From positions 254,679-318,678 of the forward strand of contig NW_002060950.1 of the NCBI RefSeq assembly GCF_000150275.1: a DNA stretch of 64,000 nucleotides, in the 5' to 3' direction. A program made the position numbers and the translations under genes. Within the stretch, counting starts at the first letter, position 1. Each line of letters opens with the position of its first letter. The DNA is from Trichoplax adhaerens (Eukaryota; Placozoa; Uniplacotomia; Trichoplacea; Trichoplacidae). The notes under the pieces are model-generated. The model ran no database searches, was not told the origin of the DNA, and saw nothing but the letters and a program-made list of their open reading frames with translations. Below are positions 1 through 46,680 of this stretch, one piece after another.

Positions 1-1432
1 TAAAAAATGGCGCCGTCGCTTCAGAAACAGATAATGGAGGTAAAAAAATAGAGTCTAATAAAACATAGATGCAGTCTCGAATTTATCGTCTGGTAGTTAA
101 TCTTACTAACTAGTATAGTAATGATTACTGGCATAGAAAGACACTATAATTTCATAGCAAATGTTTTATCATCCAGGATCGACCGCATTACATTGGGCTG
201 TTGATGGTGGACATATCGATGTAGTCCGTTACCTATTGGAAAATGGGGCTAAGGTTGAAATACGGATCAACATATTAACACATAGATTAATTTAGATCTT
301 TCTTTTCTGCATTTCGCCGCAATTATGAAATTTTTCATAAATGAAGTATTTATGAATTATTTAGGTCACTCAAAGAGATACTGTTTCTGGTTGGACTCCA
401 ATAATAAGAGCAGGTACAGTAGCACTGCACAGTTCTGCATACATCTATATTAAAGCCTTGTAATACAGTTCTACAATTGGTCTACCAGTAATTTACTTGA
501 TGTTGCTACAGTAATGACGATAGTATAAACAAACACCTTTAGAAAGATTCATCGCCATATCGGCCAAAGCAGCATTTGACAAATCTCATTTTAAATCATG
601 TTTTAATATATAAATGGCTACGAGTATAGTAGTACGAATTTATATATTCTAAAGTATAAGCTTACTTAGACATTAAAATGCTTGATATAGGATTTATTAA
701 AAGCTTGTAAAGAAAACAAACGGAGTGAAGATAAATCGCGATAGTAGTGTCTACCGTGTTGCATTCAGTTTTAGAATTAAGATTAATTGCCTAGTATAAA
801 TTTAAATTGACCACGTCATATAGTAGTAGATTATACATTATTAATATGTTATAACCCACTTATTTTTTATCTGATAGCGGCCTCTGGAAGTAACCAGCGA
901 GTGGTACGAGTATTAATAGATCATGGTGCTAGTGTAAATGATAAAGATCCTGAAGGCAAGACTGCATTGATGGTAAGATAACATTAACAGCTTTAACATA
1001 TTATCCATACAATCATATCAGCGAAATTCAACAAGCCTTAAAGTTTGATAAATAATTATTCAATGCTATAGGTTGCAGTTATTAACGGATCGGAAGAAGT
1101 TATTCAAGTCTTGTTGGAACATAAAGCTGATATAAGCTATAAAAACGAAGTCAGTATCGTATACGCAGATGTAAATTTTTCATGTATCATCGATATAGAT
1201 AATTTGCTTGAGTTAAAATGTCAGCCTTTCTAATAATCCTATCTATCTACTTATCTTTAGTATGGTAAAACTGCTCTAGACTTCGCTCAAACATTCGATC
1301 GTAGGGTAATCTAATTTATTTGGCTTGTAAATTATGCCCAGTATATTGAATAATGTATTTATATAATACTTAATTTTTTCTTTACAGAGGATTGTGGCCT
1401 TGTTTGAAAAATATCGCGAAGAATCTGCTTAA
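1..1432 (+). CDS. FANK1: FANK1-like ankyrin-repeat protein, 3' part of gene
   Basis: C-terminal ankyrin repeats spread over seven exons: 1-39 (partial), 177-253, 365-413, 878-972, 1072-1149, 1261-1305 and 1388-1432 (stop TAA 1430-1432). All junctions are GT-AG with compatible phases. Visible motifs include STALHWAVDGGH, VSGWTPI, GKTALMVAV and a final FDRRRIVALFEKY before the stop. The order of repeats, the SGWTP repeat and the FDR..VxLxE tail match animal FANK1, a fibronectin-III plus ankyrin protein of the male germ line in vertebrates. The FN3 domain would lie left of the window. Family assignment is from remembered similarity; another ankyrin protein is possible but less likely. Confidence 0.78.
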
Positions 1433-2522
1433 GTGCAGAAATAAGCACCACAAATATTGATATTTTCAAACTTTCTATATTTTGATGAAGTACATTACAT
1501 AACATCTTGTCAAGATTATTTATAGAATTCAGTCTATTCTTTTTTGTTCTTATTGACATACAATAGTCCCTCTAAATTTTCATTCTTTGTTATTTCATTA
1601 TATTCAATCATAAAAAATTTTAAAATTTCATGGCGTCATTTAATTCTATGTTAAAGCTTATTTTATTCTGAAATAGTGAATCATGATATTATATTGTGAT
1701 CAAACTTTTCGATGATAACTAAATTTATAACAGTTTTATACTGGATTAACGGTATACTTTTATAGCAATTCCATTGCTTCCAGAATTAAATAAGACCATT
1801 TTTTCCATACTAAATTAAAATTGGAGGTAATAAAGTAAAGTATCATATCAAATTTGATTAAAATACTTAGTGAGAAACTGAGCCAAATTATGACTAATAA
1901 TTATAGTATGGATTTATGTCTTACGATATTGTGCCGTATCGATATTTAAAAAGAAAAATTCTACATATAGACCACTTCAAAAAAATTTAATGAAGACTAT
2001 GAAATCTCATAATCGTAAGGTTATCTAGTTACCGAGAAAGTAAACATTATGCATGTTCATTGTTATTTTAATCTCTGCCACTTATATTAGAGTACGTCAT
2101 TACCAATTAGAGCGCATTGCATTAACAAAAGAAGCATTTTTATTAAGGATTTGATAAGTAAGAAAGTAATTAATTTCGATATCATTGAATGACAGTGAAG
2201 CAAATATAATTTGTTTAGGGCGATAAATCAAATTACAAATATTTGCTTTCATACTGTTATAAACCCTTTACGAAATAATCCACGGTTATTATTTACTGCG
2301 ATTGATAGAAAATACCAAAATCGTATAAATCTTAGAGGCCGTTTTCATTTACTTTTCAGTATTGTAGTCAACGTGTGACCACAATTACATAAGGTTTGCT
2401 AGAATCAACTACTTTTAACTATTCAGATTATTAGAACAATTCCAAATACAAGCTAGTAAGTTTACCTAAGAAAATGCTATAATATCTTTGTAGCTTCTAT
2501 GCAATTAAACACTGACTTTAGT
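1433..2522. other. Intergenic, convergent 3' ends
   Basis: AT-rich spacer between the 3' end of the FANK1-like gene (+) and the 3' end of ferlin A (-). It should hold both 3' UTRs and polyadenylation signals. I see no coding exon or RNA gene in it; the short ORF at 1359-1559 (-) is antisense to the last FANK1 exon and has no recognisable content. Confidence 0.6.
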
Positions 2523-21113
<18,591 letters not shown>

Positions 21114-23407
21114 GATGGTTACCAATGCGTTCTTATCCTTCTGTTAGTCGATAATACGAATGGATGAATTATAACGTGGGATAAGAGTCACACCAATTTC
21201 TTCGACAGGCCGTACACTAGCTAGTTGTTTAATTAAGTGATGGAACGGAAGAGATCATTCATATCGTGCTTCTTAATTAATCAGAGTCTGATCTATATGG
21301 CTATGAATTTCAACAGCGCTAAATAAAAGGAATAAACAATTGGGCAAATCGTAAAAACAACATTCAAGCAATGAATCGCCCAATCAGTAATTAGATTATC
21401 GATTCATGAACTTCTTAGTAGAATAAATTAACCAGTTGATGAATCCTACACCCCTAGAGAATACGTAAGTTCAATAGAATTGTCTACTAAAACAATAATT
21501 TTAATATCTATTGAGAAATGAAGAAACAATGTCCATTACTTTATTTAATAACAATAGTCAAAATTAATGAAATTAATTTGAATATATTACGTTGTATAGT
21601 TAATTTGTTTTTACCATATCCGCTTGAGCATCATTTTATATTATTTTATTAACTTTTTAGCCTGTTCTAGGTGTAGCGTTGAAAGAATATACTGAATGTC
21701 ACATTTCTCGCCCTTTTTCGGTATCTCCGGTGATTCTTTTTACATCCCTTCAAATGCGATATAATCTATTTACTGTGCAAGTCTGTGATGTTGCAAAGTG
21801 TTACTTTATAGGCATGATATATTGATGTCCTCGTTTAAAGAAAATGCTATTGGTCATTACGGGTGTAATAAACAGATTGATTCTGTTAAATTAATTTTCC
21901 AGAGTGATGTTCCATTTGTAGTTTTTTATAATTTTAAAGAATCAATAACCTCTTCATGGTTATCATTAAGATCATTGTTGACTATACTTGATTGGATAGG
22001 CGTCAAATTTTAGGTGCATGGTTAAAACTTAGCAAACATTTATCCTCGAAGATAGGGCGATTGAGATAGATTAACACCCTTTCAATCTTAATAATAAGAA
22101 TTAATAACCTCTTCATAGTCATCATTAAGATCATTATTGACCATACTTGGTTGGATAGGCGTCAAATTTCTGGTGTATGGACAAAACTTAGCAAATATTT
22201 ATCCTCGAAGATAAGGCGATTGAGATAGATTGACACCCTTTTCAATTTTAAAGTTAATCAGCAATAGCCTATCCTATGAGAATTGGAGATTGGGCTTTTA
22301 GAGGTTTAGCCAAGGAAAATCACTGTGAATTACGCTGTAATTCTTTAACTGTAAGGCTAAAAAGGTCTTAGCGTCCGGAACGAATGCATCCGGATTAGAT
22401 CTGGACCAACAATGAGAACGTGAACGCAAATACGGATGCCATAAAAGACGAATATGGTGGTTACTTAATCATGAAGTTTTATATCAATGAGACAGGTTCT
22501 ATCCGTAAAATATCTATCTACGAAATACTGTGATGGATCTATCGATGCATACCGACAGAGCCACCGCATTCTAGTATGCTTATGCAACATATCACAAGGA
22601 CTCAACTGCACGATAACTTTTATGTATCTACTGTATCAATATGACAGCATCGGAGATAAATACATCGTAAGGAATTTACTATAATTTACAGCGCGGTAGT
22701 AACAACCATTGCAAACTGACTTTAAAATCTAAAATTCTTTTCAACCTTCAGAAATTCGATATTAGCATTATAGTTTAATAATAGTAAGTACATACTTCGG
22801 GTATAACTAGAATTGGAAATCAGAATACTTGTATAAAGATATTGACACACCACACTTCTCCAGCACTTATTCTGAAAGTCAAATAAAATAATCGTTCAAT
22901 TATTAAAGGACGTGCACATACAATACTGAACCATTTATTTCACTTATTTCTTGCAAAAATGACTTTTGTACTTGATGATAGATCATCTAATAGTCCGTGG
23001 GCAACTTTACGTAAATATTCTTCAATTCAAGCTTCATTTTAATCTGAACAATAATTACCATAAGGAATTGCATAACAACAGTCGCCTCTACTGTAAAAAT
23101 ATCGAAATGTTAATGCGATTTTTTTTCATTTCATACAAAGTCAGCATGGATTTGATAGCTTTAAATAGTTAATCTGTTGCAGAATGCGACCAATGCGTAA
23201 CAAATTTCTAAAATTCAAAAATGTAACAGCCGATTTTGAACTAATTCAAGTAAACACGTCAAGCAAGCAGCTCAGCTTTTAAAACAGCACAATCTATATA
23301 TCAAATTCCAAGAAATCATATCTAGAATAATACTCATTTAACCCTATAATTTTGTATATTATGAAGCAGCAATGGATAAAAAAAATTTATATTATTATGT
23401 ATACATA
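21114..23407. other. Intergenic region between the ferlin genes
   Basis: 2.3 kb between the ferlin A start and the ferlin B stop, both on the minus strand. It should contain the ferlin A promoter and 5' UTR. The main visible structure is the direct duplication listed separately (21944-22250). The ORFs on the + strand here (21798-22013, 22487-22684, 22966-23172) have no recognisable content. Confidence 0.6.
21944..22250. repeat. Direct duplication of ~148 bp
   Basis: Copy 1 about 21944-22091 and copy 2 about 22103-22250, period 159. Both contain AATAACCTCTTCAT, GGATAGGCGTCAAATTT, TTATCCTCGAAGAT and GGCGATTGAGATAGATT with only scattered substitutions. It lies upstream of ferlin A. Confidence 0.9.
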
Positions 23408-38293
<14,886 letters not shown>

Positions 38294-39528
38294 CTACGAG
38301 GATAAATAAAATTATAAGTCAGTACCTTTATCATTTACAAGGCATACGACTGCTCATTAAAGTAAGGACTTACCATCTTTAAAGCAGTTTTTTATCTTAT
38401 TCAGGAGCACTATACAAGCAGTTTCTCCTAGCCGTTCCTCAATAACCAATTATTCTGTCTTCGTGATACTGAACACAAACCTTTGTAATTTACCAATACA
38501 GTGCATCGACGCGATAACGATGGGCGATGGCTTGATAAATTATGAACGCTAGACACGATAAAATTAAAAAGATTCTAGTTAGCTAGTATAATGCATCAAT
38601 GTATTAATATTAAGAAAATTGAATATCATACTGCATGAAACAATTAGAATGGTTACATAATACAGCAATCTGAACCATATGATATCTAAAAAGCTACATT
38701 TATGTGCACATGCATAGTTTGTGATTATCAATTATATCTAAAGGAAACATACGGTTCCCTTCATTTTAAACAATTGTAACATAATATGTAATAGCTAGCC
38801 TATTGACATTCAACGCCATAAAATTTGTATTAAGCAAATGACTGAAATTGTTTACAGCTGATACTATTTACTATACGTACATTCCTGTTAAATATTGCAA
38901 TTTATTGCAAAACTAGGTAAAGATCACTTTAACGCTAACCTCAATGTTTTCAATGAAATTTTATTTACTGATTGTTTTATAGAAATAGTTGCGATCATAC
39001 AGTACTTCGTCACCTTCGATGATCTCATTATTTTGGCAATAATTACGAGTGCATTAAACCTTTACATTTTTAAGTCTAACTACAATGTCGTATGATGTCT
39101 ACAGTACATGTGAAAAACGACATACGAGATATCCTAGTAGGTTGCAGAGATCCTTGCAGTCTGTAACATTTCATATTTATCAATTAGTAATAGGTAATAA
39201 ATAAAAACAATATCTCATACTGTAGCTGAAAATAACGCAAATCGATTACTTCTATCGAATTTTATTAGCTTCCATAGCGGTCAACGAGACAACTAATAAA
39301 CTTGAACGACAACATCAATATCGTTTAGCTTTATTGTACAGAAGATTGCAATCAGCATTGGAGCGGTATACTAAACAATAGTCCTTACTATAGATATTTA
39401 ACAGACTGTTATCCATAAGTAAAATAATTACAACAAGCAAATCAATTTTGTGATATTAAAAGTTCAAATCTTCACTTGTGGTACTAGTAATGAAAAATCT
39501 CGAAATTGATAAGGCAACGTAGCACGAA
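38294..39528. other. Intergenic, ferlin B 5' flank
   Basis: AT-rich 1.2-kb spacer between the ferlin B start and the 3' end of the next minus-strand gene. It presumably carries the ferlin B promoter. No exon, RNA gene or clear repeat seen. Confidence 0.55.
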
Positions 39529-42500
39529 TTATTTCAACTTATTTTTGAGTCTTTCCTGTTTTGACGGACGTCTTCGTTTTTTCTTGGATGACCCTGATGA
39601 TTTCCTGGATCCATTAGTACGCCCTTTGATTTACAAGTACAGAAACAGCCTCAATTGTCACAGCTAAATGGATAGCGTAAACAATAAATGGGCAACTTTG
39701 CTTCTTCATTGAAGTTACTGATATAGTCCAATCCGATCAATAACGAATACAGTATAGTAATAATTATCATTTTTAAATATTTCATTCACATCGTAATATA
39801 AATGTAAATAGATTAGATTAGCGAAAAGCTGATAATAACGTTATAACAATATTCATTGAGCAGTAATAATAGGTTAAACAGTAGTAATAGTGATACTCAG
39901 TGGCAATTTGTAGTCAAACAGAAATTTTAATTTTACAATTAGATTTACCTTTCACTGAGTTATCACGCAATCTTTGAAGTACAGATGCCAACCCATTCTG
40001 CTCTTTAGTGCACCCTACGGGACTTGCAGATTTCCGGGAGATCTATACATTAATGATATTAAAATCGCAATTCACAGTTAATACGATATTGCAAGAATGA
40101 AGAAGTATAATGTATCAAATTACATTATTAGCTCATTAGTCATACATGATTTATCTCATATAGTAGATTTAGATTTTAATATAAAATGTTTAACGAAAAA
40201 ATGCCAAAGAATTTGATAACCTGCTAGTACTAATATCAAGCTATTTTTAACTGCATAACTGCTCAAAACGGCTATAAAATCGTTTGTACTTATACAAGCA
40301 AAAATAGACATTCTCATATTCAAATAGATACTCGTTAAAACATTCACTATTTTTATTAATTAATAATCAATCGCATCTATAAATTTAATTAGTCAAAAGA
40401 AAGTAGCTTATTAAGTTATAAGTTAATAGTAATAACATATCAGAATATTAAATGCAATCCAATTCATCTATGAATCAGATATACAACAAAAATTAATAAA
40501 CTAAAACCTGCGATTTTTATTTTCAACGGGGTTTGCGTACAATTATATAAAATTATATAATTTACCGATGCAGTTTTTGCTTCATAAGTGATAATGTAGA
40601 GAAGAGGGCATTTTAAACTAAACTAAAAGTACATTCATACATACTACATGTGGAGGTTAGGTTACATGGTGTAGCATTGAAATAAAGTAAAAGGAATCTA
40701 ACTAATTAAGCAATCGTAATGTTTGAATGATCTAACTAAACCGTGATAAATATTATATTCGAACAATCTTTATCAAAGCATTCAGTCATAAATTACTCCT
40801 ACGTCAAGCCTTGAAAATATCGATGGAATCTTATCCTGGCTGTTCGCTGATGCAGTTGCACTGATTCTTTTTCTTAGATCTTCTCTGTAAATGTAAAAAT
40901 TCATGAAAGCATTATATCTACAGTAACGCACAAATCTTGATGAACAATAAAAACATTTTTTCGATATCAATTAATAGAATAAAATAAAAATATTCTGCTA
41001 ATAAATTAAGCTTTTAGCAAGATAGCAATTAAATAAAAGCTACTGTTCGAAATTGAGCTCTACTTGAATCGAACGTTGTTGTTGGTAAAGGTTGGTTCTC
41101 TTGAAAACGATTTACTTTTAATCTTAATAGCATCACTGTAACCCCTTTTTTCTTGACCTAATAATAATTAATAAAACCTCAAGAAATAGTAGAAGAGTGC
41201 AGATCCTATCATTTCTATATTATGTAGCCTACTGAAGGAGTTGAATAATAACAGCACATAAAGTGTAACCTTGTACCATATCACAGCCTCATATCATAGA
41301 AATTGAGTTAAAATACGGTAGGCTATCTAAAATTGATAAATTCAATGAAGATCATATATAATTTAAGTTCGGTTACATGTTATATTTCTTGAAACAGACT
41401 CCATAGAAATTTCAGAAGCTTCTGAGAATGAGGGAGATGCTGCAAGATTACAGTATATATTAGTATAAACATATGTAAGGCTTGAGTGGATGAGACGTAC
41501 AGTATATTATAATTTATAACTAATAAACAGATTCTAATTGCATTTCTTACAATTACGCCTTTTCATGGCTGAAAACGGATATAGCGAAGTATCATCAGAT
41601 TTTATGCCATCTTCCATATCGCTGCCGGAAGGTGTCGAAAATCGCGGTTCAACATTAACTATGAAAAGGTGAAAATCACACAAAATTTTTATAGTGGTGT
41701 ACAGCTTACACTAGTTTATCCAAGCGATTAGAAAGCAATTTATAAGCTTTTACCATTTGCGTCATTAGTATTGGTGATATTGGAAGCCAAAGAAAATGCT
41801 TCAGAATGCTCGTCATCGCTACGTCCATTGTTATACTTTGAGACATTAAAATTTGGAGTACTGTTCTGATTTGGGTAGGTATTTTTAATCAATTCATCGA
41901 CCTAAGTTTACAACATAACAAAAGTACAAGCTCTAAAGGCATAAATCCTGCACATAATGCTGTAAATATGATTCTACATAACTTTCGTGCTTTTAACCTG
42001 AAATTCAGTAGAAGCAAGATTTATAATTTCCGTATCCTGCGGGCCTATAGGAAGTATAAAGAAACCTTAACCGAAGTGGTACACTACTGATAGTTTCTTA
42101 CAATGTAACTACTGTATTTTACGGAGTTTTCAGCTAATATTTAAAAATAAAGCGTTCTACGTAATTTATAGACACGTCCATTTAAAACAGCAACTTTACA
42201 ATCGTACCTTGTCGGTATTTACGTGAGGATGGCGAACTGTCAATAGGATCAGGGGAGCCATTCCAACTAATATTACCGCTACATTGATGTGTTTCCTGTT
42301 GATAAAGTTATCAGCTATATTTTAGAAAATCCGCCCACTGTCACAAATAGAGACAGCTGTAAATTCATTTGAAAAAAATTTCGCAAGGTACACGTATTTA
42401 CACAAGCTATAAAAAAGTAAAATACCTCTTCCTGATCGTTAATGCCAAATAAGGAACCAACATCCGAGCTACCACAACGTTAGAAAAAGAAATCACTGTA

Positions 42501-43627
42501 GGAAATACTTTCCACTAATTATACAGTACTATATCGTTCAATATGGCTTTCATTGCTTACTCTACATTCAAAATAACAGGCGATCCGTCTTCACGGGGAG
42601 TATTTAATGGCGAATGATCTAACATCTAACAATAACGTTATATGCTAAAGTTGTAAAAGGAGACTACTAACGACATCATTTAGTTTAACTACATTTAAAA
42701 GTCTAAGGCAAAAGCGATGTTATTCTGCAAGGTTGGATAAAGTTACTAACGACTGTAATATATCGCATTATCAAGGTTCCATCTCATTACCTGAGTGGAC
42801 TCGGCAACTGAAATTCTAAAATTGATAAAGAAGGAAAATTTCACAACATTATCTTAAAAAGAATACGCAATACATTTTGCGAATAGCATAGTTTTACAAA
42901 TACGTAAACATATCTAATTGCAATGGCAAAGGTTAGATTGTAACTCGTTGTAAAATAGCAATCATCCTATTCTACAGCAGTAAAGACCATTCTCAATCCC
43001 CTGTACGATCCTATTCACTATAACAACTATTGGCAAAGATGAAACGGGAGGCAAATATAGGCATTGAAATAAAGGTCTTACTGTGATTGTTGATTGATAG
43101 TCCGTTCATCCGGCGCTTGATGAAGGTCCTCCATTTCATGGCATAATTCTTGTCTTGATAGCGACCGCTAGTAGTTCAATTTAACGTTTACAAATTAATA
43201 ATGATGGCTAAAAATTCCTGTATTCCTTTTTTGCCGATACGTATTTTGAAAAATGGAAATTTAGCACGAACGTTCCACTTTTAAGGTCAATTATAATTAA
43301 TTAATAATTCAAGGAGTCATTGCCATAGCGCTGCGTCTTTTCCTAATTAGCAAAGTCGAGTTTTATGTACACTTCATATCGTTAAAAGCGGATTCTACGG
43401 TAAATAATGCATGTTCTACACGTGTATGGTATAAAAGTCTTGTTGCATGGTACAGTATATCATAAAAGCCATGCATAATATCGAACCAATGTACTACCAG
43501 CGTTGTGATCTTAAACGGCTAAAGTCCAATTTTGAGCTGAACTGCACGTTGATCCTGTAATAATATCTATCATTGCTCAACCTCGGACGTCAGTGAAATT
43601 ACGCCGATTTTCATCAATATTTGCCAT
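39529..43627 (-). CDS. Uncharacterised Ser-rich protein with basic C-terminus
   Basis: A chain of twelve exons joins in frame with GT-AG borders: 43082-43167, 42791-42815, 42561-42625, 42426-42468, 42208-42295, 41998-42044, 41754-41901, 41557-41658, 41064-41157, 40803-40884, 39949-40042, 39529-39623 (stop TAA 39529-39531). A likely first exon is 43589-43627 (ATG 43625-43627, MANIDENRRNFTD); it needs a weak GT donor, because the better donor at 43581 gives the wrong phase. Predicted length about 335 aa. The protein is low in hydrophobics, Ser/Asn/Asp-rich (SPDPIDSSPSSRKY), with IFSRLDISRKSASP and LASVLQRLRDNSVKG near the end. It closes in a Lys/Arg-rich tail (SKKKRRRPSKQERLKNKLK), which suggests a nuclear or nucleolar protein. 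No family recognised. Confidence 0.65.
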
Positions 43628-43883
43628 TTTAATATCTATGCTCATGAACTGTTGAGGCATTAATCCTCGAAATTACACCTTCCTACGCCATTATTGCAAT
43701 CTTCTGCTACGACGATTACGGCATAGACTACTGTATAGTAGAGTGGACTGTAGTCGTGACTATTGATCAAATGCAGTATGCGATATAAGCAGTTTGCAGA
43801 ATAATGAATTGATTGAATAATTTTTGGATCAAATCGATTTGAGCTTAATTTCCTAGTATAGTTTATAGGTTGCTCTAAGCAAT
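43628..43883. other. Short intergenic spacer
   Basis: About 250 bp between two minus-strand genes. An ORF at 43660-43887 (-) crosses it but has no recognisable content. Confidence 0.4.
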
Positions 43884-44795
43884 TCATACTGGTCCATGAC
43901 TGTACCAGGCACTTTCTAAGAGGTTAGACGTCTCTGGCTGTACTGCCAAAGAAAATCCACTAGCATCTACGCCATCGTCATGCGCTGCTAATACTATCTT
44001 AGTCTTGCTGACAATGATTGACCTATTCTCTACATCATTTTATAAAGGTAAGGGAAGAATTTTCCGTTACTTTTACAAAATGATGAAGAGAATAAGTTCA
44101 TTAATGCAACTAAGGTTAAATTACGTTAACTGGTTCCACGCTTACTTGTAGGCTCGGATCATCATTGACGATCATATCTTGAGTCGATGTCGGCGTTGAA
44201 GGTCCACCTGCATCCACGCTATAGCATTCCGTTGCCAATACTACGTCAGCTTTACAGTCCATGTTTAATATCTTTTCTGTACCATTCTATAAAAATAAAA
44301 CGTAAGTAATTTTCCGTTTTTCTTATAAAATAATGAAGAGAATAAGTTTATGAACACAACTAAGGTTAAATTATATTCATTGGGTCTATGTTACCTGCAG
44401 GCTCCGGTCATCATTGACGATGATATCTTGCGTCGATGTCGGTGTTGAGATTCCTTCCGACGCATTTTCATCTCCATCTACAGTATAAGAAAAACAAAAT
44501 GCCTCCGTTTCAATTTATCAACCCTTCTTCATCAGGTGCTATTCCATTTCCTCTTTAAACGATAGAAGAACAACTTACCTGTCGCTACTGATGGCGGAAA
44601 GTTGTAGTAACGATCGAGATAGTGGCTAGATTGCACTGCACGACCTGCATTCCACCAATCCCAATTAGTTGGAAAATAAACCCAACAGGTTTCACTATTT
44701 CCCCCATCGTCGTCACTGCTGTCAGTCATCATGGTTTGGTTGAGTAGCGAAAGGCAATTCTCCTTCGGTACACTATCTATCCTATTCATCATCAT
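43884..44795 (-). CDS. Unknown small acidic protein with a duplicated exon
   Basis: Four exons join in frame: 44579-44795, 44395-44477, 44146-44286, 43884-44027 (stop TGA 43884-43886), giving 194 aa. The start is the first of three ATGs at 44787-44795. The N-terminal exon has an acidic run (DSSDDDGG) and an aromatic WVYFPTNWDWW segment. Exons 2 and 3 both encode STPTSTQD(I/M)IVNDD(R/P)SLQ. Exon 4 begins with a diverged copy of the start of exon 3 (VLA..ECYSVDAGG against VLAAHDDGVDASG). The acceptor of exon 4 is uncertain because the AG used by its sister exon is mutated; I used the next in-phase AG. No family recognised. It could be a fast-evolving lineage-specific gene, or part of a larger gene with the neighbour downstream. 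Confidence 0.5.
44030..44470. repeat. Tandem duplication, period ~250 bp, spanning an exon
   Basis: TTTCCGTT, AATGAAGAGAATAAGTT, AACTAAGGTTAAATTA and ATCATTGACGAT occur at about 44061-44171 and again 249-250 bp further on, at about 44311-44420. The duplication covers an intron and part of the flanking coding exons of the minus-strand gene here. Confidence 0.85.
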
Positions 44796-45882
44796 CGTCC
44801 TCCTTCACTTATAAAATTCAATGATATCTGGCAAAAGCGTTTTATTCCAAGGCAACGGAAAAAACCCTAAGGTGGACGACAAATTGAGTCCTTATAAGCA
44901 AGATTCGCACGTGGCAGTGTGCACCAGGAAACCACCAGCAGCTTGTGGTAGCGACGACTTTATTCACGCCAATATTTCCACATTTCATATGGACTACATG
45001 CCCCACTACAGTACCGTAAAGAGTACTGTAGTAGTACTGTCCATTGCACACCGTGAGCTAGGCCAGCCATGGCCAAACCATCAATTTACAAGTTTCTTAA
45101 ATTAAACAACTTAATCTAGAGTCTATCCTATCCGTTGTGGAGAATGTTCAATATCTCTAGCTATAACGAAGGAGTCTAAGTGAATGCTTACATAGACAGT
45201 ACGATAAATGTCCTTAACTATCACCATAAAATAATGTGCACTGCATTTGTTCCAAGCAGGACTTTCAAGAGAAAATTCCTCTTTTTTTTACAAGTCCCTG
45301 ACTGCAGACTGCACATTAATGGAAGAACTTTTTAAAAATTGGCCGGGGTCGACTGCACTGTCGGCCTGCGTTTGGTAGACACGATAGATTTAGACAGTAA
45401 AATATAGAACATTTTATTGCATCCATCTACTTTACGCTTGTTGGTAATGGATAACTTTGAACGCTACTTTAGGGCCAATAGAAATAACAAATTTACGAGA
45501 ATATCAATTTGTTGAATTTCAGTAACTTTGCAAAATGATATTTTGATAATGTTATGGCATGGACGACAGTAAAATACGTAGAGCCCATAGTTGTAAACCA
45601 CCGTGCACTCTTAGTAGAAGACCTTCTGCTGTAACAGGCTTTCTTCTAGTAGTCCATATTACAGTAATTTCAGTAGTCAGCAAAACGACAAGATTACTAC
45701 TCACTGCAGTAAAGTAACACTATTCCATAAAATCCTCGATGTTGTCATCAAAACAGCATTTATTACGAACTGCAATAGACTCTATAGTATTGTACAGCAC
45801 GCTTTCGAGGTACCTAAACTTATAAATGAAGGCTCCTGGGAGTCGACAGCAAAGCGATAAAATCATTGCCATCACTACTCCC

Positions 45883-46680
45883 CGTAGCAATGGCTTCCTG
45901 ATGTGGATTATGTACTTACGTAGAAGGGGAAAAAAAGCTTTTTCCTTTACCTCTATCCCGTCAGAGCAACAAGACCATGAATACTCTAGCTACATTAGTA
46001 CACGATAATGTAGCAATGTAAACCTGATATAGATTATGTACTTATGTAGAGGGGGAAAAAGCTTTTTCATTTACCTCTATCCAGTCGGAGCAACAAGACC
46101 ATGAATACTCTAGCTACATTAGTACACGATAATGTAGCAATGTAAACCTGATATAGATTATGTACTTATGTAGAGGGGGAAAAAAGCTTTTTCATTTACC
46201 TCTATCCAGTCGGAGCAACAAGACCATGAATACTGTAGCTACATTAGTACACGATAATGTGGTAATGTAAACCCGACAAGGACATGATATGGATTATGTA
46301 CTTACGAAGAGGGGGAAAGAAGCTTTTTCCTATACCTCTATCCTGTCAGCGCAACAAGACCATGAATACCGTAGCTACATTAGTACACGATAATGTAGCA
46401 ATGTAAATCTGATATGGATTATGTACTTAAGTAGCGGGAGAAAAAACCTATTTCATTTACCTCTATCCAGTCAGAGCAACAAGACCATGAATACTGTAGC
46501 TACATTACTACACGACAATGTATTATTGTAAACCTGACATGGACCTGATATGGATTATGTACTTACGTAGAGGGGGAAAGAAGCTTTTTCTTTTACCCCT
46601 ATCCCGTCAGAGCAACAAGACCATGAATACTGTAGCTACATTAGTAAACGAAATGTAGTAATGTAAATCAGGCAAGGACG
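45883..46680. repeat. Minisatellite, six units of 124-136 bp
   Basis: GATTATGTACTTA occurs at 45906, 46032, 46156, 46292, 46417 and 46553 (steps 126, 124, 136, 125, 136). CAACAAGACCATGAATA also occurs six times. Longer units carry about 11 extra bases (GACAAGGACAT or GACATGGACCT) just before the shared start. Each unit contains an inverted repeat centred on AAGCTT: GAGGGGGAAAAA and TTTTTC...CCTCTA. Confidence 0.93.

Noticed and set aside
43582-43627. Using the stronger donor after MANIDENRRNFTDVR for the first exon of the unknown Ser-rich gene
   Set aside because: Gives the wrong phase for the next exon and an early stop; the weaker donor 7 bases earlier fits, so the first exon stays uncertain.
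44821-45105. 94-codon ORF on the + strand
   Set aside because: No recognisable motif, no splice partners, and it lies in a repeat-rich spacer; most likely chance.
45883-46680. Regularly spaced repeats reminiscent of a CRISPR array
   Set aside because: Units are 124-136 bp and similar along their whole length, with no unique spacers; the context is eukaryotic. It is a minisatellite.
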